From Sinorhizobium fredii NGR234 (lineage in GTDB: Bacteria > Pseudomonadota > Alphaproteobacteria > Rhizobiales > Rhizobiaceae): 64,000 nt of DNA. The stretch's first letter is position 1. Each line of letters begins with the position of its first letter. Shown here piece after piece: positions 26,103-36,064 of the stretch. Both the position numbers and the translations under genes were made by a program. The notes beneath the pieces were generated by a model. The model did not search any database. It was not told where the DNA came from and was given only the letters and a program-made list of their open reading frames with translations. The DNA lies in assembly GCF_000018545.1 (NCBI RefSeq), contig NC_012586.1, positions 2,108,001 to 2,172,000 of the forward strand. Direction: 5' to 3'.

Positions 26103-26852
26103 ATGTTCGATCTCAACGGCAAAACGGCGTTGGTGACAGGCGGCGGACGCGGGCTCGGCCTGGAAATGGCCAAGGCGCTCGCCAAGGCCGGCGCCGCAAC
26201 GGTGATCAACGGCCGCAGCCGGCAAAGCCTCGAAGAGGCGCGCGACCGGCTTGTCGGCGACGGCCTTGCAATCGGCATCGCACCTGGCGATATCACGCAG
26301 GATGTCGGCGCCATCCTCGCCCAGGCGACCGAAAGGACCGGTGCGCTCGATATTCTCATCCATGCGGTTGGCGAACGCGACCGGCGTGGCACCGCGGCGA
26401 TGGAGCCGGCGGATTTCGCGCAGCTCCTGAATACGGACCTGACCGCGGCCTATGCCGTCGCCAGGACCGCCCTTCCGCTGCTCAAGCGGTCCACGGCCGG
26501 CCGGCTGATCTTCGTCACGTCGATCGCCGCCTTCGCCGCTCGCGCCGGCGATCCGGCCTATACGGCGGCAAAGGGCGGGCTCTCGGCGCTGACGCGCTCG
26601 CTGGCGGTCGAGCTCGGCGCCGACAATTTGACCGTCAACGCCATTGCGCCCGGCTGGTTCGCGACCGAGACCAACGCGCATCTTGCGGCCGACCCGGCAC
26701 TGCAGGCTTTCGTCGAGGTGCGCATCCCGCTGAAACGCTGGGGCCGGCCCGAAGAGATCGCCCCTGCCGCCGTCTTCCTCGCCTCTCCGGCGGCAAGCTT
26801 CGTCAACGGCATCACGCTGACGGTCGATGGCGGCATGACCGTGCAGATGTGA
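26103..26852 (+). CDS. Short-chain dehydrogenase/reductase
   Basis: NAD(P)-dependent oxidoreductase of 249 residues. Rossmann motif TGGGRGLG (12-19), Asn110, and catalytic Ser140, Tyr153, Lys157 (AYTAAKGG). The end INGITLTVDGGMTVQM is typical of gluconate-5-dehydrogenase-like and 3-oxoacyl-reductase-like members. The motif usually NNAG reads HAVG, which is less common. Two adjacent ATGs (26100, 26103) are possible; I choose the second, better spaced from GAGGG. Alone in its unit, so substrate cannot be inferred. Confidence 0.88.
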   Translation: MFDLNGKTALVTGGGRGLGLEMAKALAKAGAATVINGRSRQSLEEARDRLVGDGLAIGIAPGDITQDVGAILAQATERTGALDILIHAVGERDRRGTAAMEPADFAQLLNTDLTAAYAVARTALPLLKRSTAGRLIFVTSIAAFAARAGDPAYTAAKGGLSALTRSLAVELGADNLTVNAIAPGWFATETNAHLAADPALQAFVEVRIPLKRWGRPEEIAPAAVFLASPAASFVNGITLTVDGGMTVQM

Positions 26853-26906
26853 GGTGGGCAGAGCGGGACGAGCTCGATCGTGGCGGGCTCCTAGTACCCA
26901 GCAAAG

Positions 26907-27079
26907 CACCCCCCTCTGCCCTGCCGGGCATCTCCCCCACAAGGGGGAGATCGGCTGGAAGCGCGGCCCTGCCAAACAGTGAGCTGGCAAATGCCGAAGC
27001 TACGTGGCTTGGCAATAGTCTTTGAATGGGAGGTCGCCGCTTGCTGATCTCCCCCCTTGTGGGCAGGGCAGAGGGGGGC
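26907..27079. repeat. RIME-like composite palindromic element
   Basis: The left end (26907-26951) carries CCCCTCTGCCCTGCCGGGCA followed by a CCCACAAGGGGGAGATC block; the right end (27046-27079) carries the inverted form, with about 95 bases between them. The left end matches the palindrome at 10779-10849. Such mosaic elements lie between genes in rhizobia. It fills the gap between convergent genes ending at 26852 and 27116, so it may also act as terminator. Confidence 0.8.
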
Positions 27080-27115
27080 CAACACCCGCCTACTTTGCTC
27101 TGGATGCAGGCGCTT

Positions 27116-28012
27116 CTACCTCGCCTGCGCCGCCTCCGTCCCCCGCAGCATGCGGATCAGCCCCGAGAAATCCTCAGCCCCATGGCCGAGCTTCTCGAAC
27201 AGGCTGTAAAGCTGCGCGGCCTGCGCGCCCATCGGGGTCGTCGCACCGCTTGCGGCTGCCGCCTGCTGCGACAGCATCAGGTCTTTCAGCATCAGGCTCG
27301 CCATGAAACCGGGCTTGTAGTCGTTGTTGGCCGGCGAGGCCGGCACGGGCCCCGGCACCGGGCAATAGGAGGTGAGCGACCAGCATTGGCCGGACGAGGT
27401 GGACGCCACGTCGAAGAGCGCCTGGTGCGACAGACCCAGCCGCTCGGCGAGCACGAAGGCTTCGCAGACCGCCGCCATCGAGACGCCGAGGATCATGTTG
27501 TTGCAGATCTTGGCGGCCTGGCCGGCACCGGCATCGCCGCAATGGACGATCTTCTTGCCCATCGCCTCGAGGAGGTGCTTGCCGCGGGAAAAGGCACCGT
27601 CGCTGCCGCCGACCATGAAGGTCAGCGTACCGGCAGCAGCACCTGCCGTGCCGCCGGAAACCGGCGCGTCGAGCGACGGGCAGCCGGCTTTGTCGGCAAA
27701 GGCGTGGACCTTGCGGGCGCTTTCGACGTCGATCGTCGAGCTGTCGATGATCAGAGTGCCCGGATCGACGAAGCCGAGCAACTCGTCCCAGACATAGATG
27801 ACGTGCGAACCCGCCGGCAGCATGGTGATGACGCATTCGGATTCGCGCACCGCCTGTGAGATCGACCCGGCGACCGAGACGCCCGACTTGGCGGCCGCAT
27901 TGCGCGAGGCCTCCGACAGGTCAAAACCGGTGACCGCGTGCCCCGCCTTCACCAGATTGGCGGCCATCGGTCCGCCCATATTGCCAAGCCCGATAAAGGC
28001 GATCTTTGTCAT
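27116..28012 (-). CDS. mmsB: 3-hydroxyisobutyrate dehydrogenase
   Basis: Cytoplasmic NAD-dependent enzyme of 298 residues that oxidises 3-hydroxyisobutyrate to methylmalonate semialdehyde in valine breakdown. Marks: IAFIGLGNMGGPMAANLVKAGH (glycine-rich dinucleotide motif), LDAPVSGGTAGAAAGTL (substrate loop), GAGQAAKICNNMILG with the catalytic Lys, and YKPGFMASLMLKDL. It is the last gene of a minus-strand set with the CoA hydrolase and acyl-CoA dehydrogenase, all three consecutive valine steps. Confidence 0.93.
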   Translation of the reverse strand: MTKIAFIGLGNMGGPMAANLVKAGHAVTGFDLSEASRNAAAKSGVSVAGSISQAVRESECVITMLPAGSHVIYVWDELLGFVDPGTLIIDSSTIDVESARKVHAFADKAGCPSLDAPVSGGTAGAAAGTLTFMVGGSDGAFSRGKHLLEAMGKKIVHCGDAGAGQAAKICNNMILGVSMAAVCEAFVLAERLGLSHQALFDVASTSSGQCWSLTSYCPVPGPVPASPANNDYKPGFMASLMLKDLMLSQQAAAASGATTPMGAQAAQLYSLFEKLGHGAEDFSGLIRMLRGTEAAQAR

Positions 28013-28065
28013 CTTGCCTCTCCTCCTCCACTGACATCTGCGTCACGTCCGCGTCGCGATCGTCC

Positions 28066-29133
28066 TCAGCCCACGGCAAACAGCGGCGCACCGTCGTACC
28101 GCGCGAAACGCGCCAGCATCTGCGGCGTGACCTCGTGAAGTGCGACCGACCATTTCGGATTGCGGTCCTTGTCGATCACCGCGGCGCGCACGCCCTCGTA
28201 GAAATCCGGATTGGAGAGCATGGCGACGCAGCCGGCATATTCGCGCTCCAGGCATTCGTTCAACGTCGTGCTGCGACGGCCGGCTCTAAGCAGCGACAGG
28301 GTCAGCTTCAGGCTGATCGCCGACCGGGTCTTCAACAGCGCCAGCGTCTCGCGGGCGAAGTCGGAGCCGTCCTTGTCCAGCGCCGCAAGGATTTCCTCGA
28401 CCGTGTCGAACGCGAAGCAGCGGTCGATAAGCGCGACGTGGTCGAGCAGCGCCGAGGCCGGCGCTTCAGCGGCGACGGCCCGGATCGCGGCCGAAACATC
28501 CTCGCCGGTGGCTGAAGCGGGAAGCCCGACAAGCGAGGCGATCAGCCCGTCGATATTGTCCGACGGGACGAAGCTGTCGGCAAGGCGCGCGTAGATCGCC
28601 GCCGCAGCACCGACGTCGCGGCCGGTGAGGCCGAGATAGGTGCCGAACTCGCCCGGCGCGCGCGGCAACAGCCAGGTCGCCCCGACATCGGTAAAATAGC
28701 CGATCCCCGTCTCCGGCATGGCGAACCGCGTTTTCTCGGTGACGATGCGGTGGCTGCCATGCGAGGAAATGCCGACGCCGCCGCCCATGACGATGCCGTC
28801 CATGATGGCGACATAGGGCTTGGCATAAGCAGAAATGCGGCTGTTGACGATGAACTCCTCGCGCCAGAACCGCGCCCCTTCCTGCGGGCGTTCGCGGCCG
28901 CTCTCGTAGATCATGCGGATGTCGCCGCCGGCGCACAGCCCCCGCTCCCCCTCGCCGGTAACGAGAACGGCGGCGATCGCCGGATCGCGCTCGAACGCGC
29001 TGAGCGCCGCATCGATTTCTCGGATCATCGCCTGGTTGAGACTGTTCAGCGCGCGCGGCCGGTTGAGCCGCAGCCTGCCGATCGCACCTTGGCGTTCGAC
29101 GATGACCTCCGGTAGAGCGGTCTGCATCTCCAT
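28066..29133 (-). CDS. 3-hydroxyisobutyryl-CoA hydrolase (enoyl-CoA hydratase family)
   Basis: Crotonase-fold enzyme of 355 residues, longer than a plain hydratase (about 260) and matching HIBCH. Marks: LNRPRALNSLNQAM, the oxyanion segment GLCAGGDIRMIYE, YVAIMDGIVMGGGVGIS, FAMPETGIGYFTDVGATW, and the C-terminal HIBCH-type region with LEREYAGCVAM and EGVRAAVIDKDRNPKW. It releases 3-hydroxyisobutyrate from its CoA ester so that MmsB can oxidise it. Spacing of 53 bases to mmsB and 24 to the dehydrogenase indicates one operon. Confidence 0.93.
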   Translation of the reverse strand: MEMQTALPEVIVERQGAIGRLRLNRPRALNSLNQAMIREIDAALSAFERDPAIAAVLVTGEGERGLCAGGDIRMIYESGRERPQEGARFWREEFIVNSRISAYAKPYVAIMDGIVMGGGVGISSHGSHRIVTEKTRFAMPETGIGYFTDVGATWLLPRAPGEFGTYLGLTGRDVGAAAAIYARLADSFVPSDNIDGLIASLVGLPASATGEDVSAAIRAVAAEAPASALLDHVALIDRCFAFDTVEEILAALDKDGSDFARETLALLKTRSAISLKLTLSLLRAGRRSTTLNECLEREYAGCVAMLSNPDFYEGVRAAVIDKDRNPKWSVALHEVTPQMLARFARYDGAPLFAVG

Positions 29134-29157
29134 CGATTGTCCTTCCTATTTCCGTCC

Positions 29158-30300
29158 CTATTTGCGGCCCATGACGGCGCGCGACACGATCAGCCGCATG
29201 ATCTCGTTGGTTCCCTCGAGTATCTGGTGCACCCTCAGGTCCCTGACAATCTTCTCGACGCCGTAATCGGCGAGGTAACCGTAGCCGCCATGCAGCTGCA
29301 GCGCGTCGTTGGCGACGGCAAAGCAACGGTCGGTGACGAAACGCTTGGCCATCGCGCAGAGCTTCGTCGCGTCCGGGTCCGACGCATCGAGCGCCGAGGC
29401 TGCCCGCCAGAGGAAGGTGCGGGCAATCTCCAGATCGGTCGCCATGTCGGCAAGGCGGAATTGCAGCGCCTGAAATTCGCCGATCGCCTTTCCGAAGGCG
29501 CGGCGCTCCGCAACATAGGCGAGCGCCTTGTCGAAGGCGGCCTGGGCGCCGCCGAGCGAGGCGGCGGCGATGTTGAGGCGCCCGCCATCGAGGCCGGCCA
29601 TGGCGATCCTGAAGCCCTCTCCCTCGGCCCCCAAACGGTTTGCGGCGGGAACTCGGACATTGTCGAGCATCACCGCCCGCGTCGGCTGGGCATGCCAGCC
29701 CATCTTCTTCTCGTTGGCGCCAAAGGTGAGGCCCGGCGCATCCTTGTCGACGACGAAGGCGGAAATGCCCTTCGGCCCCTCCTCGCCGGTGCGTGCCATG
29801 ACGATGTAAAGACCGGATTCGCCGGCGCCGGAAATGAACTGCTTCTGGCCGGTCAGGAGATAGGCGTCACCGTCGCGCACCGCCTTGGTCTTCAGCGCCG
29901 CCGCGTCCGAGCCGGAACCGGGCTCGGTCAGGCAGTAGCTCGCCAAAATCTCCATCGTCAAAAGCGATGGCAGCAGCCGCTGGCGCTGCTCCTCCGTACC
30001 GTAACGGTCGATCATGCCGGCGCACATATTGTGGATCGACACGAAGGAGGCGATCGCCGGGCAGCCGGTCGCCAGCGCCTCGATGATCATCGCCGCGTCG
30101 AGACGGGTGAGCCCGGTACCGCCGACGTCGTCGCGAACATAGATGCCGGCCATGCCGAGGGCGGCGGCGGCCCGCAGCGTCTCCACCGGAAAATGCTTCT
30201 GCTGGTCCCAGTCGATGGCATGGGGCGCGAGCTCGTCGCGCGCAAAATCGAGCGCCATCGTGCGGATGGCTTCCTGTTCCTCCGACAGGCGAAAATCCAT
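29158..30300 (-). CDS. Acyl-CoA dehydrogenase, probably isobutyryl-CoA dehydrogenase
   Basis: FAD enzyme of 380 residues that introduces a double bond in a short acyl-CoA. Marks: MDFRLSEEQEAIRTMA start, ASYCLTEPGSGSDAAAL, FISGAGESGLYIVMARTG, RRAFGKAIGEFQALQFRLADMA, QLHGGYGYLADYGVEKIVRDLRV (read in two pieces) and the catalytic Glu in ILEGTNEIMRLI. Of several nearby ATGs I choose 30300, seven bases after the AGGA of GGGAGGA. Context with HIBCH and MmsB points to isobutyryl-CoA in valine degradation. Confidence 0.92.
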   Translation of the reverse strand: MDFRLSEEQEAIRTMALDFARDELAPHAIDWDQQKHFPVETLRAAAALGMAGIYVRDDVGGTGLTRLDAAMIIEALATGCPAIASFVSIHNMCAGMIDRYGTEEQRQRLLPSLLTMEILASYCLTEPGSGSDAAALKTKAVRDGDAYLLTGQKQFISGAGESGLYIVMARTGEEGPKGISAFVVDKDAPGLTFGANEKKMGWHAQPTRAVMLDNVRVPAANRLGAEGEGFRIAMAGLDGGRLNIAAASLGGAQAAFDKALAYVAERRAFGKAIGEFQALQFRLADMATDLEIARTFLWRAASALDASDPDATKLCAMAKRFVTDRCFAVANDALQLHGGYGYLADYGVEKIVRDLRVHQILEGTNEIMRLIVSRAVMGRK

Positions 30301-30395
30301 ATGCATGTCCTCCCTGACCCGCATAGTGACGATGTGGCGCTGTAGTTACATCAAATCTCGCACAGGCACAGACGCAAATTCTCACAGTATCTGTT

Positions 30396-30420
30396 CAAAA
30401 ACGAACAGACCGGCTGTTCG
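30396..30420 (-). terminator. Rho-independent terminator after the ScfR regulator
   Basis: On the minus strand CGAACAG (30420-30414), loop of five, CTGTTCG (30408-30402), then TTTTT (30401-30397). It starts 8 bases past the regulator stop, so the valine genes downstream need their own promoter. The adjacent GAACAG/CTGTTC pattern at 30391-30408 could double as an operator. Confidence 0.8.
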
Positions 30421-30427
30421 AGGCGGT

Positions 30428-31846
30428 TCAGCTCTCGCTCAAACGATACGGCAGAGAGCCGCGCATGTCATGGTCGACGATCAGCTTGCGCTTCAGCGGC
30501 GGCACGGCGCGGCTGGCACATTTGGTGCGCTCGCAGATGCGGCAGGAGATGCCGATCGGGTCGAAGGCGGCGCGGTTGCCGAGGTCCATGTCGTCCGCAT
30601 AGACGAAGGCGTCGGCGTAGGAGATCTCGCAGCCGAGCGCCAGGGCATAGCGCGGATGGGCGGCGCGGTAGCCGCCGCCGCCCTTGGTGATCTGGGTGGC
30701 GAGACAGAGATAGCGGACGCCGTCCGGCGTTTCGGCAAGCTGCCGGATGATCCGGCCCGGCGCCTCGAAGGCCTGGTGGACGTTCCAGAGAGGACAGGCA
30801 GCGCCGAACCGGGCGAATTGCAGCTTGGCGGCGCTGTGCCGCTTGGTGATGTTGCCGGCCCGGTCGATGCGGGCGAAGAAGATCGGCACGCCCTTCTGCC
30901 CCGGCCGCTGCAGCGTCGACAGGCGATGGCAGACCTGCTCCAGCGAAGCGCCGAAGCGGGCGGCGACGAGTTCGATGTCGTGGCGTAATTCGCGCGCCGT
31001 CTTGAGAACGGCCTGGTAAGGGAGGATCAGCGCCCCGGCAAAATAATTCTGCAGGCCGATCCGACAAATTTCGTAGGCCTCCTCGGTGCGGAAGCCGGCG
31101 CTGCCGGCGACGCGATCGATCTCCTCTCGCGCATGAAGCTGGGCAATCTGCAGCGCCAGCTGGAAGTCGCGGGTCGCGGCCGGGGCGTAAGGGTTCAGGG
31201 TCAAGATCCGGGAGCGCGGATCGTAGCGGCGGATCGACTCGTCGCCGGCCGCACCCCGCACGACGCGCACGCCGTGCCGCTGTTCGAGATAACGCGTCAG
31301 CACAGCGTGGTTGTCGCCCTCGCCAAGGCCGAGTTCGCCCGCGAGTCGCTCGGCCAGCGTGTCGATGTCGTGAATGTAGTTATCGACGAAATGGAAGAAG
31401 TCGCGCACCTCCTCGTAGGGAGTCGTCTCGACGAAGGAGGCGCCGCGGCCGATCGTGTCGTCGATGCTGGCGAGCTGTTCGCTGTTGCGGCGATAGGCCT
31501 GGTGGCACTTGATCAGCGCATGCGCCAGGCCCGGCGCATTCTGGGTTATGAGCTTGAGTTCCTGGAGGTTCGGCGCATAGGTCTCGAAGAGCGGGTCGGT
31601 GAGCGCCTCCGAGAGGGCCGAAAGCAGCCGGTCACCCTCCCCCGAGGAGAGCTCGGCGATGTCGATCTGGAACTTCTCCGCCAGCGCCAGCAGCACCGCC
31701 GCGGAGACCGGGCGCTGGTTGTTCTCGATCTGGTTGAGGTAGCTCGTCGAGATGCCGATCCGTTCGGCGAACTGGCCCTGTGTCGCCCGGTTTGCTTCCC
31801 TGAGTTCCCTGACCTTGCGGCCGATATAGAGCTTGCCGATTGCCAT
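30428..31846 (-). CDS. XRE-family short-chain fatty acyl-CoA regulator (ScfR/PccR type)
   Basis: Regulator of 472 residues. N-terminal helix-turn-helix (about 8-65: KVRELREANRATQGQFAERI, STSYLNQIENNQRPVSAAVL), a central IrrE/peptidase-like domain, and a C-terminal DUF2083-type domain with cysteines (GISCRICERTKCASRAVPP). This is the layout of PccR/RamB/ScfR proteins, which sense short acyl-CoA and activate propionyl-CoA carboxylase genes. It is divergent from pccB with 141 bases between, where TTTGCAA-like sites occur. A terminator separates it from the downstream valine genes. Confidence 0.9.
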   Translation of the reverse strand: MAIGKLYIGRKVRELREANRATQGQFAERIGISTSYLNQIENNQRPVSAAVLLALAEKFQIDIAELSSGEGDRLLSALSEALTDPLFETYAPNLQELKLITQNAPGLAHALIKCHQAYRRNSEQLASIDDTIGRGASFVETTPYEEVRDFFHFVDNYIHDIDTLAERLAGELGLGEGDNHAVLTRYLEQRHGVRVVRGAAGDESIRRYDPRSRILTLNPYAPAATRDFQLALQIAQLHAREEIDRVAGSAGFRTEEAYEICRIGLQNYFAGALILPYQAVLKTARELRHDIELVAARFGASLEQVCHRLSTLQRPGQKGVPIFFARIDRAGNITKRHSAAKLQFARFGAACPLWNVHQAFEAPGRIIRQLAETPDGVRYLCLATQITKGGGGYRAAHPRYALALGCEISYADAFVYADDMDLGNRAAFDPIGISCRICERTKCASRAVPPLKRKLIVDHDMRGSLPYRLSES

Positions 31847-31847
31847 A

Positions 31848-31898
31848 TTCGCAACTTTGCAATTCGCGTTTTACAATTTTATATCTTCCACATTTGCA
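31848..31898. promoter_or_regulatory. Candidate ScfR/PccR operator sites between regulator and pccB
   Basis: TTCGCAA (31848-31854) and TTTGCAA (31856-31862) lie in tandem next to the regulator start; TTTGCAC follows at 31893-31899. PccR of Rhodobacter is reported to bind a pair of TTTGCAAA motifs. The sites also sit in the probable promoter of the regulator, suggesting self-control. Confidence 0.5.
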
Positions 31899-31987
31899 CA
31901 TGATCCGCCTTTTTACCATCCCCCGTTCGGCGCTATTGCGGTCCCAGCGAAGCCTCTGCACAATCAGCGAAAAATGGGAGGAGAGCG

Positions 31988-33520
<1,533 letters not shown>

Positions 33521-33529
33521 TGGAGAACG

Positions 33530-33814
33530 ATGGCGCCGCAACCGCAAACTCGCACCATGCCTGAAGCCGCCAGCCGCAATCCCCGGCGGATTTTGCGGCA
33601 TCTGGCGATGAGTGCGCTTGCCGGACTGCTTGCCGGGACGGTCGCCGCGGGCGTGCTGATGATGCTCGACATCGGCTCGATCGGCACGATGGTCGCACGC
33701 TCGACCGCCCCGTTGCTTGCCGCGGCAACGGTGCTTGCCCCTTTCGCCCTTACCGGCATGGCCGCAGGCGCCGCAATCGGCCTGCTGCCCTATTTGCGAA
33801 AATTCAGGCGATGA
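33530..33814 (+). CDS. Small membrane protein between pccB and pccA
   Basis: Predicted protein of 94 residues with a basic N-terminus and two hydrophobic stretches (LAMSALAGLLAGTVAAGVLM, about 25-44, and LLAAATVLAPFALTGMAAGA, about 62-81), ending in a basic tail LRKFRR. It starts 9 bases after pccB and its stop touches an ATG (ATGA) of the pccA reading frame, so it is inside the operon. The ATG at 33557 is an alternative start. No function is known to me; carboxylase operons do not need such a subunit. Confidence 0.6.
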   Translation: MAPQPQTRTMPEAASRNPRRILRHLAMSALAGLLAGTVAAGVLMMLDIGSIGTMVARSTAPLLAAATVLAPFALTGMAAGAAIGLLPYLRKFRR

Positions 33815-33843
33815 CGCGACAGAGAGAATTGAAAGAGAGACGC

Positions 33844-35847
33844 ATGTTCAAGAAGATCCTCATCGCCAATCGTGGCGAAATCGCCTGCCGCGTCATCCGC
33901 ACCGCCAGGAAGCTCGGCATTGCCACCGTCGCCGTCTATTCCGACGCCGACCGCGATGCCATGCATGTGCGGCTGGCCGACGAGGCCGTGCATATTGGCC
34001 CGTCGCCGTCCAGCCAGTCCTATATCGTCATCGACAAGATTTTGGAGGCGATCCGCAAGACCGGTGCCGATGCCGTCCATCCGGGCTACGGCTTCCTGTC
34101 CGAAAACGCCGCCTTCGCCGAAGCCTTGGAGAAGGAGGGCGTCGCCTTCATCGGGCCGCCGGTCAAGGCGATCGAGGCGATGGGCGACAAGATCACCTCG
34201 AAGAAGCTCGCAGCGAAAGCCGGTGTTTCCACCGTACCCGGCCACATGGGCCTGATCGAGGATGCCGGCGAGGCGGTGCGGATCGCCTCCTCGATCGGCT
34301 TTCCGGTGATGATCAAGGCGTCCGCCGGCGGCGGCGGCAAGGGCATGCGGATTGCCTGGAACGAACGCGAGGCCCGCGAAGGCTTCCAGTCCTCGAAGAA
34401 CGAGGCAAAGAGCTCCTTCGGCGACGACCGCATCTTCATCGAAAAGTTCGTGACCGAACCGCGCCACATCGAGATCCAGGTGCTCGGCGACAGGCACGGC
34501 AACACGCTCTATCTCGGCGAGCGCGAATGCTCGATCCAGCGCCGGAACCAGAAAGTCATTGAGGAGGCGCCCTCGCCCTTCCTCGATGAGACGACGCGGC
34601 GCGCCATGAGCGAGCAGGCGGTGGCGCTCGCCAAGGCGGTCGGCTACCACTCGGCCGGCACGGTCGAATTCATCGTCGACGCCGAGCGCAATTTCTATTT
34701 CCTCGAGATGAACACCCGACTGCAGGTCGAGCACCCGGTGACGGAACTGATCACCGGCCTCGATCTCGTCGAGCAGATGATCCGCGTCGCCGCCGGCGAG
34801 AAACTGTCCTTTACTCAGGACGAGGTGAAGCTGGAAGGCTGGGCGATCGAGAGCCGGCTCTATGCCGAGGATCCCTACCGCAACTTCCTGCCGTCGATCG
34901 GCCGGCTGGCGCGCTACCGGCCGCCGCAAGAAGGCAGGCGGGACGACGGCACGATCATCCGCAACGATACCGGCGTCTTCGAGGGCGGCGAGATCTCGAT
35001 GTACTACGACCCAATGATCGCCAAGCTCTGCGCTTGGGGAGCAGACCGCGCGCAGGCGGTCGAGGCGATGGCGGAGGCGCTCGACGCCTTCGAGGTCGAG
35101 GGCATCGGCCATAACCTGCCGTTCCTCTCCGCCGTCATGCAGCAGCAGCGGTTCCGCGAAGGGCGGCTGACGACGGCCTATATCGCCGAAGAATTCGCCG
35201 ACGGGTTCCAGGGCGTCGCGCCGGACGAGGCATCGGCGATGAAGCTCGTGGCCGTCGCCGTCACCGTCAACCAGGCGCTGCAGGAACGCGCCAGCCAGAT
35301 TTCCGGAACGATCGGCAACCACCGCCGCGTCGTCGGTCATGAGTGGATTGCAAGTCTTGCCGGGCGCGAGTTCCATGTGACTTCGGGCGCCTCGGCCGAT
35401 GGCGCCTATGTCCGCTTCGCCGACGAAAGAGCCATTTCGGTCGCCGGCGACTGGGTGCCCGGCCGCACGCTCGCCACCTTCAACATCGACAATCAGCCGA
35501 TGGCCGTAAAGGTCGACCTCATCGGAACCGCGATCCGGCTGCGCTGGCGCGGCATCGATGTCGTCGCCCGCGTCAGAAGCCCGCGTGTCGCCGAACTCGC
35601 CCGGCTGATGCCGAAGAAGCTGCCGCCGGACACCTCGAAGATGCTGCTCTGCCCGATGCCGGGCGTGGTGACATCGATCGCCGTCAAGGCCGGCGACACG
35701 GTCGAGGCCGGCCAGTCGCTCGCCGTCGTCGAGGCGATGAAGATGGAAAACATCCTCAGGGCCGAGAAGCGCGCGACGGTGAAGCGGGTGGCGATCGCCG
35801 CCGGCGCGAGCCTGGCGGTCGATGAGCTGATCATGGAGTTCGAGTGA
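33844..35847 (+). CDS. pccA: Propionyl-CoA carboxylase, biotin carboxylase/carrier (alpha) subunit
   Basis: Biotin-carrying subunit of 667 residues. Order of domains: biotin carboxylase N-domain (MFKKILIANRGEIACRVIRT), ATP-grasp (IKASAGGGGKGMRIAW, ERECSIQRRNQKVIEEAPSP, EMNTRLQVEHPVTE), carboxylase C-domain, the PCC BT region, and a C-terminal biotinyl domain with AMKM, biotin Lys633. I start at ATG 33844, which gives the conserved N-terminus; an in-frame ATG at 33811 overlaps the upstream gene and would add 11 residues. Confidence 0.96.
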   Translation: MFKKILIANRGEIACRVIRTARKLGIATVAVYSDADRDAMHVRLADEAVHIGPSPSSQSYIVIDKILEAIRKTGADAVHPGYGFLSENAAFAEALEKEGVAFIGPPVKAIEAMGDKITSKKLAAKAGVSTVPGHMGLIEDAGEAVRIASSIGFPVMIKASAGGGGKGMRIAWNEREAREGFQSSKNEAKSSFGDDRIFIEKFVTEPRHIEIQVLGDRHGNTLYLGERECSIQRRNQKVIEEAPSPFLDETTRRAMSEQAVALAKAVGYHSAGTVEFIVDAERNFYFLEMNTRLQVEHPVTELITGLDLVEQMIRVAAGEKLSFTQDEVKLEGWAIESRLYAEDPYRNFLPSIGRLARYRPPQEGRRDDGTIIRNDTGVFEGGEISMYYDPMIAKLCAWGADRAQAVEAMAEALDAFEVEGIGHNLPFLSAVMQQQRFREGRLTTAYIAEEFADGFQGVAPDEASAMKLVAVAVTVNQALQERASQISGTIGNHRRVVGHEWIASLAGREFHVTSGASADGAYVRFADERAISVAGDWVPGRTLATFNIDNQPMAVKVDLIGTAIRLRWRGIDVVARVRSPRVAELARLMPKKLPPDTSKMLLCPMPGVVTSIAVKAGDTVEAGQSLAVVEAMKMENILRAEKRATVKRVAIAAGASLAVDELIMEFE

Positions 35848-35924
35848 TGAGGGCGAATTGGGCGGAAATCGCGATGGGCTCGTCGATACTCCTCGACCGC
35901 ACCGTTGCCGGAGAGCCGTGACTG

Positions 35925-35984
35925 CCCCTCACCCTAGCCCTCTCCCCGCGAGCGGGGAGAAGGTGGCGGCAGCCGGATGAGGGG
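35925..35984. repeat. Dispersed palindromic repeat, CCCTCACCC type (copy 1)
   Basis: A unit beginning CCCCTCACCCTAGCCCTCTC, then a hairpin CTCCCCGC-GAGC-GGGGAG and GAAGGTGGCGGCAGCCGGAT-GAGGGG. Related copies are at 42577-42732, 44625-44742 and, inverted, 50868-50970. It lies between pccA and the mutase gene, 80 bases before the latter. Confidence 0.85.
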
Positions 35985-36064
35985 CTGTCCGCCCAACAAA
36001 CCGGCTGGACGACGAAAGGTCCCGTGAAGGGCGCGCCCGACGAAACGTAATTCGGAGCAATGCG

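Noticed and set aside
30391..30420. Operator for a TetR-type regulator (CTGTTC/GAACAG)
   Set aside because: The better reading is a terminator of the ScfR gene: stem followed by five T on the minus strand, 8 bases after the stop. A double use is possible but not supported.
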